Of a DNA stretch of 50,923 bases, positions 39,001 through 46,468 are shown piece by piece. Position numbers and translations under genes: made by a program. The stretch's first letter is position 1. Every line of letters starts with the position of its first letter. Source of the DNA: Methanosarcinales archaeon (GTDB lineage Archaea; Halobacteriota; Syntropharchaeia; Alkanophagales; Methanospirareceae); contig JAUWPM010000004.1 in NCBI GenBank assembly GCA_030611585.1, forward strand, positions 1 through 50,923, written 5' to 3'. Below the pieces are notes generated by a model. The model saw only the letters and a program-made list of their open reading frames with translations. It had not been told where the DNA came from and did no database searches.

Positions 39001-39489
39001 AATAATATAAAATACGTTCTGAGTATTCTTAATTCAAAAGTTGCTTGGTGGTTTTTTAATACCCGAGAGGCTAAATTAGGTTCTAAAGGTTTAGAGATCA
39101 GAAAGGAGGGTGTAGCCTCTTTCCCGTTACCAAAAATACCGCAAAATCAAACCCCTTTCATTAACCTCTGCAACTACATGCTGTTCCTGAACGAAAAAGA
39201 AGAACTAAGAAAATCCGAAAAGGAACTTATTGAATTCATTGATAAGCAGATTATTGATTCCTTAGTTTACGAACTCTACTTCAGAGAAAAATTTGAAGAG
39301 GAAGGTTTGAAAACGAATCTTGTTGGACTTGTTGAGCCTTATTTGAGGGATATTGGAAATTTTAAAACCAAAGAAGAGAAGTTGGAAGCGATAAAAGAAG
39401 TTGTTGCGAAGATCAAGAGTGACAAGGGAGTCAAGAAGGAGATAGAGAAGATAAAAAGTCATAAGTGGGTGAAGGTCATAGAAGGTTGA
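36070..39489 (+). CDS. Type IIG restriction-modification enzyme (second copy, distinct)
   Basis: PD-(D/E)XK-like VDYRIKSKRGRFLVEAK; VLDNACGSGAFLLAAANI; FDVVIGNPPYVRQEKI; TaqI-like specificity C-terminus. Confidence 0.9.
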   Translation: MIMTDETKHSVKMNPANIVNSLIKDIRERLTLDGKNRVFNEGEKLHSEFMKDRAEAEAFTREFLIDKIFDVLELEKLPEKSFYTPGSHRSVDYRIKSKRGRFLVEAKPLNADLEKGKDSAVNQIKGLFRLAEVKENYDFGVATDGLRWIFIDRNEEIVSDWRLEEQFDQIKEFLVGKEKVVSPKTEEEISKKFYGWYNALLHGGKYRDHENKQKTISEADCLVNTVIGVRDLEEREQIAQVVMNRLIFIKFLQSKGIIGEDVLEYLSEVKEDELTPKLRQLFFGVLNTPEDQRQDINERFKDIPYLNGSLFTHIEVEKRNLDYKVKAEILKKVIEFLDSFKFVHKEQLGNGDSIDPEILGYIFERAMTTTDRKGTGAYYTPKPITKYISENTIYPYIIDKTNQILKTEKGYRETELIKDIEELFILPATTLKEIWDKIIQKIRVLDNACGSGAFLLAAANILFALNRKISDKLGAENPDTTLKMWILVNNLYGVDINPNGIEIAKLRLWLWLADSYEPGYIKPLPNIDYNLRVGNSLIGYVDLSEFKETKLNLSDFLWNEEKDTLDNLLKERNDLIREYKITWGEEAKDLKSKVHEFDEKISNLLNAELYKKLREKKITISKEAFLKLKPFHWGFEFYEVFDLEKPKEGRGFDVVIGNPPYVRQEKIKEEKPIFEKLYPEVYTGIADLCVYFVKRSLDLAKSGCYHSFIITNKWIRAGYGEKLRKYLTESISINEIVDFNGIRVFVGATVDVLVYKFKNALPEENDLRYCAYKDTSLLHIEKNIETDGFDIEQETLKQGWSFYPKEVLEIKKRIEEVGKPLKEWDVKINYGIKTGFNEAFIITEGKKDELIKKDPKSAEIIKPILRGRDIRRYGIDWKNLYIIFARQGANIDNYPTIKQHLFKFRERLDPRPKDFTGKWKGRKLGPYKWYEIQDNIAYYEEFEKNKIVWPMVSSNSSMFCLAQEGVYLNNKCYLITGNNIKYVLSILNSKVAWWFFNTREAKLGSKGLEIRKEGVASFPLPKIPQNQTPFINLCNYMLFLNEKEELRKSEKELIEFIDKQIIDSLVYELYFREKFEEEGLKTNLVGLVEPYLRDIGNFKTKEEKLEAIKEVVAKIKSDKGVKKEIEKIKSHKWVKVIEG

Positions 39490-39492
39490 GAG

Positions 39493-40494
39493 ATGGAAAC
39501 GCAAAACACACGGAGAAGACATAAAATAGGGGGCATCAGTATATTTACGAACGAATATGAATTGTTAGATGGTTCAAAACAACGATTGGTTCAACAAGTA
39601 GCAGATGGTTCAATTATAAAACGATTTGAGAAAACTCCGGTGCCTATTAAACCAACGGATGTTGTATGCCCCCATTTTCTCGAGTTGAAGTGGGCTTATG
39701 GCTGTCCCTTTAATTGTGCATGGTGCTATTTGAAAGGCACATTTAGATTTCTCGAAACAAAGACAAAACCAGTCTTTAAAGATAGAGAAAAGGTTAGATT
39801 GCATACAGAGACGCTTTTCGATACAGCGCAATATCCAAAAGAAATTCTTAATACCGGTGAGCTTGCTGATTCTCTTATGGACGAAAATGGAAAAAATCCT
39901 TTTTCAAAATTTATAATCCCTCTGTTTGAAAAACAAGATAGACACAAAGTTTTGTTTTTGACAAAATCTGATAAGGTAAAACATCTATTAGAGATAGAGA
40001 TACATAAACAGGCAATAATAAGTTTCAGTTTGAACACACGGGAAAACGCTGAAAGGTGGGAGATAGGGGCTCCACAAGTTATAAAGCGAATTGAAGCAGC
40101 AAAGGCAGTCTCAGATGCAGGCTATGAAACGAGGATAAGAATAGATCCCATGATTCCATTTCCAGAATCGAAATGGGAAGGAGATTATAAAGAACTTATT
40201 GACCAGATATTCTCAAAATTCAGACCGGAAAGAATAACAATAGGCTCGCTTAGAGGTTTGCAGAGCACCATTAATGGTGCAACTGATAGATCATGGGTAG
40301 ATTTTTTCGGAGAAAAATCAAACTGGGGTAAGAAAATAAAAGGGAATCTCCGATATACTATGTACACTACTGTGGTAAACTATCTCAAGGAAAACTATAA
40401 TTATACCAACGTTGCGTTATGTAAAGAAACAAAGACAATGTGGGAATCATTAGGGATGGATTATATAAAGATTAAATGTAATTGTATATGGTAA
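39493..40494 (+). CDS. SPL-like radical SAM protein (three-Cys-motif partner of TcmP)
   Basis: CX3CX2C in WAYGCPFNCAWCYLKGTF; KVLFLTKSD; ISFSLNT; RIRIDPMIPF. Confidence 0.82.
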   Translation: METQNTRRRHKIGGISIFTNEYELLDGSKQRLVQQVADGSIIKRFEKTPVPIKPTDVVCPHFLELKWAYGCPFNCAWCYLKGTFRFLETKTKPVFKDREKVRLHTETLFDTAQYPKEILNTGELADSLMDENGKNPFSKFIIPLFEKQDRHKVLFLTKSDKVKHLLEIEIHKQAIISFSLNTRENAERWEIGAPQVIKRIEAAKAVSDAGYETRIRIDPMIPFPESKWEGDYKELIDQIFSKFRPERITIGSLRGLQSTINGATDRSWVDFFGEKSNWGKKIKGNLRYTMYTTVVNYLKENYNYTNVALCKETKTMWESLGMDYIKIKCNCIW

Positions 40495-41594
40495 AAATGC
40501 CACTACCAGATGATTCGTGGGAAAAGTGGAAGTATAAAGAGCATACAAAAGCAAAGCATGAGATACTGAGTAAGTATCTTGGTGGATGGATTAAAATACT
40601 AGGTAAATCCCACGATTTAAATATTTTTGATTGTTTTGCTGGACGTGGAAGATTTTCAGAGGGGGAAGAAGGTTCGCCCCTTGTTATAATTAAAACTATA
40701 GCAGAGATTCGAGAAAAAATGGGACGGCAGAAAGAGGCAAGTTGCATCTTTATTGAAATAAACGATAGCAATTTTCAAAACCTTCGAGTAGAAATAGACA
40801 AAGAAATAAAAAACTCATCTCAAAGATATGATGGTTGGTTGAATGTTGAATTTCATTGTGATGAATTCGCAAATGTAGCCAGCGGAATCATAGATGAATA
40901 TAGTGAAAGGCTCGCTCCTTCATTCTTTTTTATCGATCCATTTGGCTTTAGTGGTGTTCCATTTGAGGTAATTAAAGACATCCTTTCAATTAAAAGAACT
41001 GAAGTGTTTATGACCTTTATGGTTCGCGATGTTAATAGATTTTTTAAAAGTTCAAAGCATAGAATTAGTATTGAAGAGCTATACGGTATGGATAATGTTC
41101 AGGATGTATTACAAAATCAATATCCCAATTTACCAAGAGAACAAGCTTTGCTGAGATTATACAGAGATCAGCTCCACGAAAGTGCTAATGTAAAATATAC
41201 CCTTCCATTTAAAGTAACCGCAGATGAGAGATTGCAAACTACTTACTACCTCATTCACGCCACCAATCATCCAATGGGATGTGAGTTGATGAAAGAGATA
41301 ATGTATAAAGCAGGAACAGAAGGAAGATTTGGATATTTCGGTCCTGCTAAAGGGCAGTTAACATTAACACAAATCTCAGGAATACCAAAACTTAAAGAAT
41401 TTCTATTAAATCGATTTGAAGGAAGAACACTTTCTTATCGAGACATAAGATATGAAACGCTCATGGATACAGAATTTATCAAACAACATTATCGCAAAGC
41501 ATTATTGGAATTAGAAGAGGAAGGGAAAATTCAAATTGCCGGAAAGGGTCCGAAAGGGGGGTTACCCGATAAAGCTCAAGTTACTTTCCTTTAA
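40488..41594 (+). CDS. tcmP: Three-Cys-motif partner protein TcmP-like
   Basis: DDSWEKWKYKEHTKAKHEILSKYLGGWIKILG; IFDCFAGRGRF; FFFIDPFGFSGVPFEVI; overlaps upstream radical SAM gene. Confidence 0.82.
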   Translation: MVKMPLPDDSWEKWKYKEHTKAKHEILSKYLGGWIKILGKSHDLNIFDCFAGRGRFSEGEEGSPLVIIKTIAEIREKMGRQKEASCIFIEINDSNFQNLRVEIDKEIKNSSQRYDGWLNVEFHCDEFANVASGIIDEYSERLAPSFFFIDPFGFSGVPFEVIKDILSIKRTEVFMTFMVRDVNRFFKSSKHRISIEELYGMDNVQDVLQNQYPNLPREQALLRLYRDQLHESANVKYTLPFKVTADERLQTTYYLIHATNHPMGCELMKEIMYKAGTEGRFGYFGPAKGQLTLTQISGIPKLKEFLLNRFEGRTLSYRDIRYETLMDTEFIKQHYRKALLELEEEGKIQIAGKGPKGGLPDKAQVTFL

Positions 41595-41645
41595 TATCTA
41601 TTCAAAGGAAGAACTCGAAATGAAAGCGATGAAAGGTGAATAAAA

Positions 41646-43031
41646 ATGCCCAACAAAAACACCAGAATGGAAGAATCACAGCAGATAGAATTCAAGAAAT
41701 CATTAGCAGAAAGGAAAGGAATTCTTGAAACAATTTCAGCATTCGCGAATTCTAATGGCGGGAAGATTTTTGTTGGAATAGAAGAGAACAAAGACGGTTC
41801 CGTAAAGGAAATAGTTGGAATTAGAATCAAGGGAAAAGAAATTGAGAACCTGAGTAATGAGATCAAGCAGAATACAGACCCTGTGATTTATCCCTCTATT
41901 GAGGTAAAGGAAATTGAAGGGAAATCCGTTCTGGTTGTTGAGGTAAAAGAAAGCCAGGTAAAGCCGGTATTTGCCAAGATAGATAAACTCCCTGTGGTGT
42001 TCAAGAGGGTCGGAAAGACGAATCAGAAGGCAGATGTGAATGAACTGAGGCGAATTATCTCCGATGGGAAGGAATTTCTGTGGGATTCTCAGATATGCGA
42101 GGAAGCGAGTTTAGATGATATTGATTGGGAGAAGCTTAGATGGGCCTTGAGGAAGGCAAAGACAGAGAGGAACTTGGATATTGATTTAGAGATTCCCGTA
42201 AAAGAGGCGTTAGAGAAATTAAACCTGATAAAGAATGGAAAATTGACGAATGCTGCCATTTTAGTGTTTGGAAAAGAGCCACAGAAATTCTTCTTGCAAG
42301 GAGAGGTGAGGTGTGCCAAATTTAAAGGTACCAGGGCAGTCAAACCCTTTATTGATATGAAAGTCATTCCGGGGTCCAGTTATGAGCAAATTGATGATGC
42401 GGAAAAATTCGTTTTGAATAACATCCGGAAGGCAGCGTGGACCGTTTCCGGTCAGGTGGAAAGGGAAGAGAGATGGGAATATCCACCGGATGCAATAAGG
42501 GAAGCAATTACTAATGCGGTGGCTCATAGGGATTATTCTTCTACAGCAAATGTCCATGTTTCAATCTTTGACGACCGAGTGGAGGTATGGAATCCCGGGA
42601 AGTTGCCGGAACCATTAACACCAGAAGACCTGAAGAAAGAGCACAAGTCAATTCCAATTAACCCATTAATTGCACATGCACTATTTCTGATAAAATACAT
42701 CGAGAGATGGGGAACTGGAACGAATGATATTATAAGATATTGTGCGGACTCCGGATTACCAGAACCTATCTTCAAAGAAGATGCTGGCGGGTTTGCGGTT
42801 GTACTTAGAAAATCTAAGATTCCTGAGTTATCTGAGTTAGACCTAAACGAAAGACAAAAGAAAGCCATCGAATACCTCAAGGAACACGATAGGATCACGA
42901 ATAGAGAATATCAGATTCTATGTCCTATAGTTACGAGAGAGACCCTGAGGAAGGATTTGAGTGATTTAGTAACTAAGAAAATTATAGTTAAAAGAGGTGT
43001 TAAAAGAGGTGTTTTTTATGAGTTTATATAA
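41646..43031 (+). CDS. AlbA_2/Schlafen-like plus HATPase_c_4 putative regulator
   Basis: QQIEFKKSLAERKGILETISAFANSNGGKIFVGIEE; YPPDAIREAITNAVAHRDYS; ERWGTGTNDIIRYC; C-terminal HTH. Confidence 0.88.
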   Translation: MPNKNTRMEESQQIEFKKSLAERKGILETISAFANSNGGKIFVGIEENKDGSVKEIVGIRIKGKEIENLSNEIKQNTDPVIYPSIEVKEIEGKSVLVVEVKESQVKPVFAKIDKLPVVFKRVGKTNQKADVNELRRIISDGKEFLWDSQICEEASLDDIDWEKLRWALRKAKTERNLDIDLEIPVKEALEKLNLIKNGKLTNAAILVFGKEPQKFFLQGEVRCAKFKGTRAVKPFIDMKVIPGSSYEQIDDAEKFVLNNIRKAAWTVSGQVEREERWEYPPDAIREAITNAVAHRDYSSTANVHVSIFDDRVEVWNPGKLPEPLTPEDLKKEHKSIPINPLIAHALFLIKYIERWGTGTNDIIRYCADSGLPEPIFKEDAGGFAVVLRKSKIPELSELDLNERQKKAIEYLKEHDRITNREYQILCPIVTRETLRKDLSDLVTKKIIVKRGVKRGVFYEFI

Positions 43032-43064
43032 ATATGCCAATTATATGCCAACTATATGCCAACT
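43032..43064 (+). repeat. Three 11-bp tandem repeats after the AlbA_2 gene stop
   Basis: atatgccaatt atatgccaact atatgccaact. Confidence 0.9.
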
Positions 43065-43088
43065 ATCACAAGTGTTTAGTAAGGGGTT

Positions 43089-44144
43089 ATGGGAGGGGAA
43101 ATAAAAATGTTCAACCCAAATTTCGGCTACACGAGTAAAATAGTGAGGCTGCTCACTAGCATATCAGCATCGCGAGAGATAATTCTCAATTCGCCCATGA
43201 TTCCGAAATGGGAAGTTCACTTAAGGCACGAAGCCATGATCCACAGTGCCCATTCCTCTACGAGTATCGAGGGGAACAGGTTATCTTTAGACCAGGTAAG
43301 CGATTTAGCCTTTGGACGAGAAGTAATGGCAACTCGTAAGGACAAGCAGGAAGTTTTGAATTATCTCAAGGTACTGGAGAATCTTGACAAATTAACCGAA
43401 GGCGACAAAATTACCGAGCAGGGCATACTGAACACCCATCGAATGCTAACCGCAGAAACATTGGAAAACGCTTCTGATTGCGGAGCTTATCGAACTCGCT
43501 ACGTTGTAGTTGGGAACAGGCTAACGGGCGAGATTATTTTCCGACCACCGGAGAATGAAGAAGTGCCAAGATTGGTTAAAGAGCTAGTTGAATGGTTAAA
43601 TTCCGAGGAAGCCAAAGAACTTGACACTATTATCGCGGCGGGCGTGGCACACTATGAATTTGTCAGAATACACCCCTTTGTCGACGGAAATGGGCGAACC
43701 GCAAGGGTTCTTGCAACACTAATACTTTATCTACGCGGGTTTGACACTAAACAGTTCTTCTGCATTGATGACTACTACGATTCTGATAGACCGGCGTATT
43801 ACAGAGCGTTACAAAGCGTCAATCAAAAAACTCTGGACGTGACCAAGTGGCTGGAATATTTCGCTGAAGGCGTAGCAGTAAGCATTGATGCGGTAAAGGA
43901 AAGGGTAGTAAGGCTCAGTAGCGAGCGATTAAGAAAAGCAAAAAGAGGGCAGATTGCTTTAACTGAGCGACAGATGCAGGTTGTGGAGTTTATCAATACC
44001 GCAGGCAAAATCACCAGTGGGGACATTCAAAAAATGTTCGAAATATCCAGGCAAGCAGCCCATAAAGAGATTACGAAGTTACTGGAGTTAGATATCATCG
44101 AACAAAAGGGCGCTGGGAGAACTACCCACTACATCATGAAGTAG
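43089..44144 (+). CDS. Fic-domain protein with N-terminal inhibitory motif and C-terminal winged HTH
   Basis: HPFVDGNGRTAR; inhibitory-helix-like STSIEGN; C-terminal GDIQKMFEISRQAAHKEITKLLEL. Confidence 0.92.
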   Translation: MGGEIKMFNPNFGYTSKIVRLLTSISASREIILNSPMIPKWEVHLRHEAMIHSAHSSTSIEGNRLSLDQVSDLAFGREVMATRKDKQEVLNYLKVLENLDKLTEGDKITEQGILNTHRMLTAETLENASDCGAYRTRYVVVGNRLTGEIIFRPPENEEVPRLVKELVEWLNSEEAKELDTIIAAGVAHYEFVRIHPFVDGNGRTARVLATLILYLRGFDTKQFFCIDDYYDSDRPAYYRALQSVNQKTLDVTKWLEYFAEGVAVSIDAVKERVVRLSSERLRKAKRGQIALTERQMQVVEFINTAGKITSGDIQKMFEISRQAAHKEITKLLELDIIEQKGAGRTTHYIMK

Positions 44145-44179
44145 GTTGACGCAAAGGTTGACGCAAAGGTTGACGCAAA
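44144..44179 (+). repeat. Three 12-bp tandem repeats at the Fic gene stop
   Basis: ggttgacgcaaa x3, in frame with the Fic gene beyond its TAG. Confidence 0.9.
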
Positions 44180-44235
44180 TGTCGCGCTCTATCTCAGTCC
44201 GAGATTTTTTTCCACGCAACAATTTTCTCGGGAGT

Positions 44236-44310
44236 TACTTTTACGAGCTGTACGGGCTGACGCCAGAGGAAATTGCCGTCGTGGAGGGAAACTCGAAGCA
44301 AGATAGATAA
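44236..44310 (+). pseudogene. C-terminal remnant of a type IIG-like RM gene
   Basis: YFYELYGLTPEEIAVVEGNSKQDR* resembles MVYELYGLTKEEIEIVRR* at the C-terminus of the 10229-13306 gene. Confidence 0.65.
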
Positions 44311-44431
44311 ACTCCCTGTGGCGTTCAAGAGGGTCGGAAAGACGAATCAGAAGGCAGATGATATTGATTGGGAGAAGCTTAGATGGGTCTTGAGGAAGGC
44401 AGAGGCAGAGAGGAACTTGGAAAATGATTAG
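44300..44431 (+). pseudogene. Partial duplicate of the AlbA_2 gene with an 81-bp internal deletion
   Basis: KIDKLPVAFKRVGKTNQKAD|DIDWEKLRWVLRKAEAERNLEND*; near-identical to 41976-42036 joined to 42113-42174. Confidence 0.88.
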
Positions 44432-44504
44432 CTATATTTTCGGGTGGAATGGATGCGATTGACTGTATCTTACTGCCTCATTACTATTACTGTTCCGCCA
44501 ACTA

Positions 44505-45395
44505 TTATTTCTTCCTTCGCTCTTTCTCAGCCTTCCCAGCCTCTTTCTTCTCTTTCTGCATCTGACGAATCAAGTCCACACCCGCCGGGTCTAACGACTT
44601 CGCATCTATAAAGTCCCACTGCCGTGCGCTTTCAAATACCTCCTTACCAAAATCAGTGTGCACGATCACGGTTGACGCACCCGCCGGTGAGCCGATCGAG
44701 CCAACGCTGAGGTCCGAGAACCGTCCGGTCAGATCTTCGCAGATCTTACAGCCATCCCGTTCCTTACCTTCGCAGAACAGCCCGACTCGTAATCGCACAA
44801 CAGACGAGAAATTATGTGCATTGTGCGTGCTGCGCCCCACAACGAGCATCTTCTCGTACGCAGCCATCTGGCACGGCGTTCCCACTATAGCGACAGACCA
44901 GAGCCCGTAGTTCAGAATGGCATCCGCGATACCCGTCAGTGCCGCTGCCGATTCGTAGGTGCCGCCTGCGCTCTCAATCAACCCTGCCTTATTCATCGCA
45001 ATGCGCACCTCCGGCATCGCGCCTTCCTTATCAGCAACGGTTACCGCGCCCTCCACGAGCGCATCGGCAAGTGCAGATGCAAGCAATGACGTAACCACTC
45101 CGCCATCCGAACACGCATTCTTTATCTCCTCATCTTTACTCACAACTTCATAAATCTCTTCCACGCCTTCCCGTAACTCCAGCTTCTCTACTCGAGGGCA
45201 TTGATAATAGCAGTAGCCGCAATTCACCGGGCACTGCAGCCCCTCGCCTATCACTGGCCTTTCCGCAGAGAAATCCATACTGAGATAACCGAGATCGAGC
45301 AACCTGCACGTAGTAACACAACCACCGCACAGTGCGCATTTACCCTTATCTATCACTTCTCTCTCCAAATCGCTGAAATCCTTTCTCTCCTCCAT
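44505..45395 (-). CDS. FrhB/FdhB-like coenzyme F420 oxidoreductase family protein with N-terminal Fe-S cysteines
   Basis: CALCGGCVTTC; ACSDGGVVTSLLASALADALVEGAVT; AIVGTPCQMAAYEKM. Confidence 0.88.
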   Translation of the reverse strand: MEERKDFSDLEREVIDKGKCALCGGCVTTCRLLDLGYLSMDFSAERPVIGEGLQCPVNCGYCYYQCPRVEKLELREGVEEIYEVVSKDEEIKNACSDGGVVTSLLASALADALVEGAVTVADKEGAMPEVRIAMNKAGLIESAGGTYESAAALTGIADAILNYGLWSVAIVGTPCQMAAYEKMLVVGRSTHNAHNFSSVVRLRVGLFCEGKERDGCKICEDLTGRFSDLSVGSIGSPAGASTVIVHTDFGKEVFESARQWDFIDAKSLDPAGVDLIRQMQKEKKEAGKAEKERRKK

Positions 45396-45480
45396 TTTCC
45401 AGTCCTTCCTTCTGTCTTGTTTTGTTTAGTTGGTTTAACTAATACCATAACCATGCCGCCCGGCATATAAAAAGTTTCAT

Positions 45481-46398
45481 TCACGTTCCTTTCATCATTT
45501 CTATTATCTCGCACGCCTTGCAAATGCTTGATGCTGATGCGTCGCCACATCGTTCACACCGCAAAAGCTTTTTATCTTGTTGCGCTCTCGGCAGAAATTC
45601 CGATAGCCGTTCGTAGCCTCGCATCACCGAATATTTTGTCCCCGGATACTTTCTCTCAAACTCGTTCAGCATCTTCTTCACCGTGAACCGGAAAGAACGC
45701 GTAGCGTAAGGGCAACCGGCGGTGATTATCGGTATGCCCACTAAAATCGCATACAGTGCAACTTCCTTCTCCGGCACGGCTTGTAACGGTTTAATTCGCG
45801 GGACGAACTCCGCTCTACGTCCGTAAAGCCGTCCTAAACGCGCTATGTCACCGCGTAGATAATTGATTAAAATCGTCTGCACTTCGTCGTCTAAGTTATG
45901 CGCAGTTGCAACCTTCGTAGCGCCCAACTCCTTCGCTTTTCGGTCTATCAGCTTCCGCCGCAGGACGCCACAAAACGTGCACGGCGCCTGCTCGAATTTC
46001 TTTGATACGATCTCGTCAAGCGTAAACCCGAACTCCTGCTCAAAAGAAAATCGATAAAAATTTATCCCCAACCCCTTTGCTACCTTTTCCGCATTTCTGA
46101 GCGTTATCGAACGAAATCCGCTTATCCCTTCATCCACCGCAATCGCAAAGAATTCCAGATCGTTTCTATTATGAAATATCTTTTTGAAGATATAGAGAAG
46201 CGCAGAGCTGTCCTTTCCACCGCTCAGCGCCACCGCAATCTTATCCCCGCGCTCTACCATCAACTGCTTCCGCATCGCCCTTTTTACCTTTCGCTCTACG
46301 TCCTCAACGAAATGGGCTTCGCATAGGTGCAGTCCCGAGTATTTCTGATGGACGATTGCGGTATTATTGCATTTGCCCTTGCTGCATCTGCATCTCAC
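45481..46398 (-). CDS. ncsA: tRNA 2-thiolation protein NcsA/TtuA-like
   Basis: VALSGGKDSSALLYIFKK; CTFCGVLRRKL; ATAHNLDDEVQTILINYLRGD; zinc cysteines at both ends. Confidence 0.9.
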   Translation of the reverse strand: MRCRCSKGKCNNTAIVHQKYSGLHLCEAHFVEDVERKVKRAMRKQLMVERGDKIAVALSGGKDSSALLYIFKKIFHNRNDLEFFAIAVDEGISGFRSITLRNAEKVAKGLGINFYRFSFEQEFGFTLDEIVSKKFEQAPCTFCGVLRRKLIDRKAKELGATKVATAHNLDDEVQTILINYLRGDIARLGRLYGRRAEFVPRIKPLQAVPEKEVALYAILVGIPIITAGCPYATRSFRFTVKKMLNEFERKYPGTKYSVMRGYERLSEFLPRAQQDKKLLRCERCGDASASSICKACEIIEMMKGT

Positions 46399-46468
46399 GG
46401 TCAGTCACTTTGTATTCGTATATTCTCAGAAGATACTAAATCCTAAGGGTTATAATGTTAATTTTGAG

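Noticed and set aside
36070-39489. PglX/BREX assignment for the 1139-aa methyltransferase
   Set aside because: No BREX partners (pglZ, brxC, brxL) nearby, and a PD-(D/E)XK-like N-terminus fits type IIG better.
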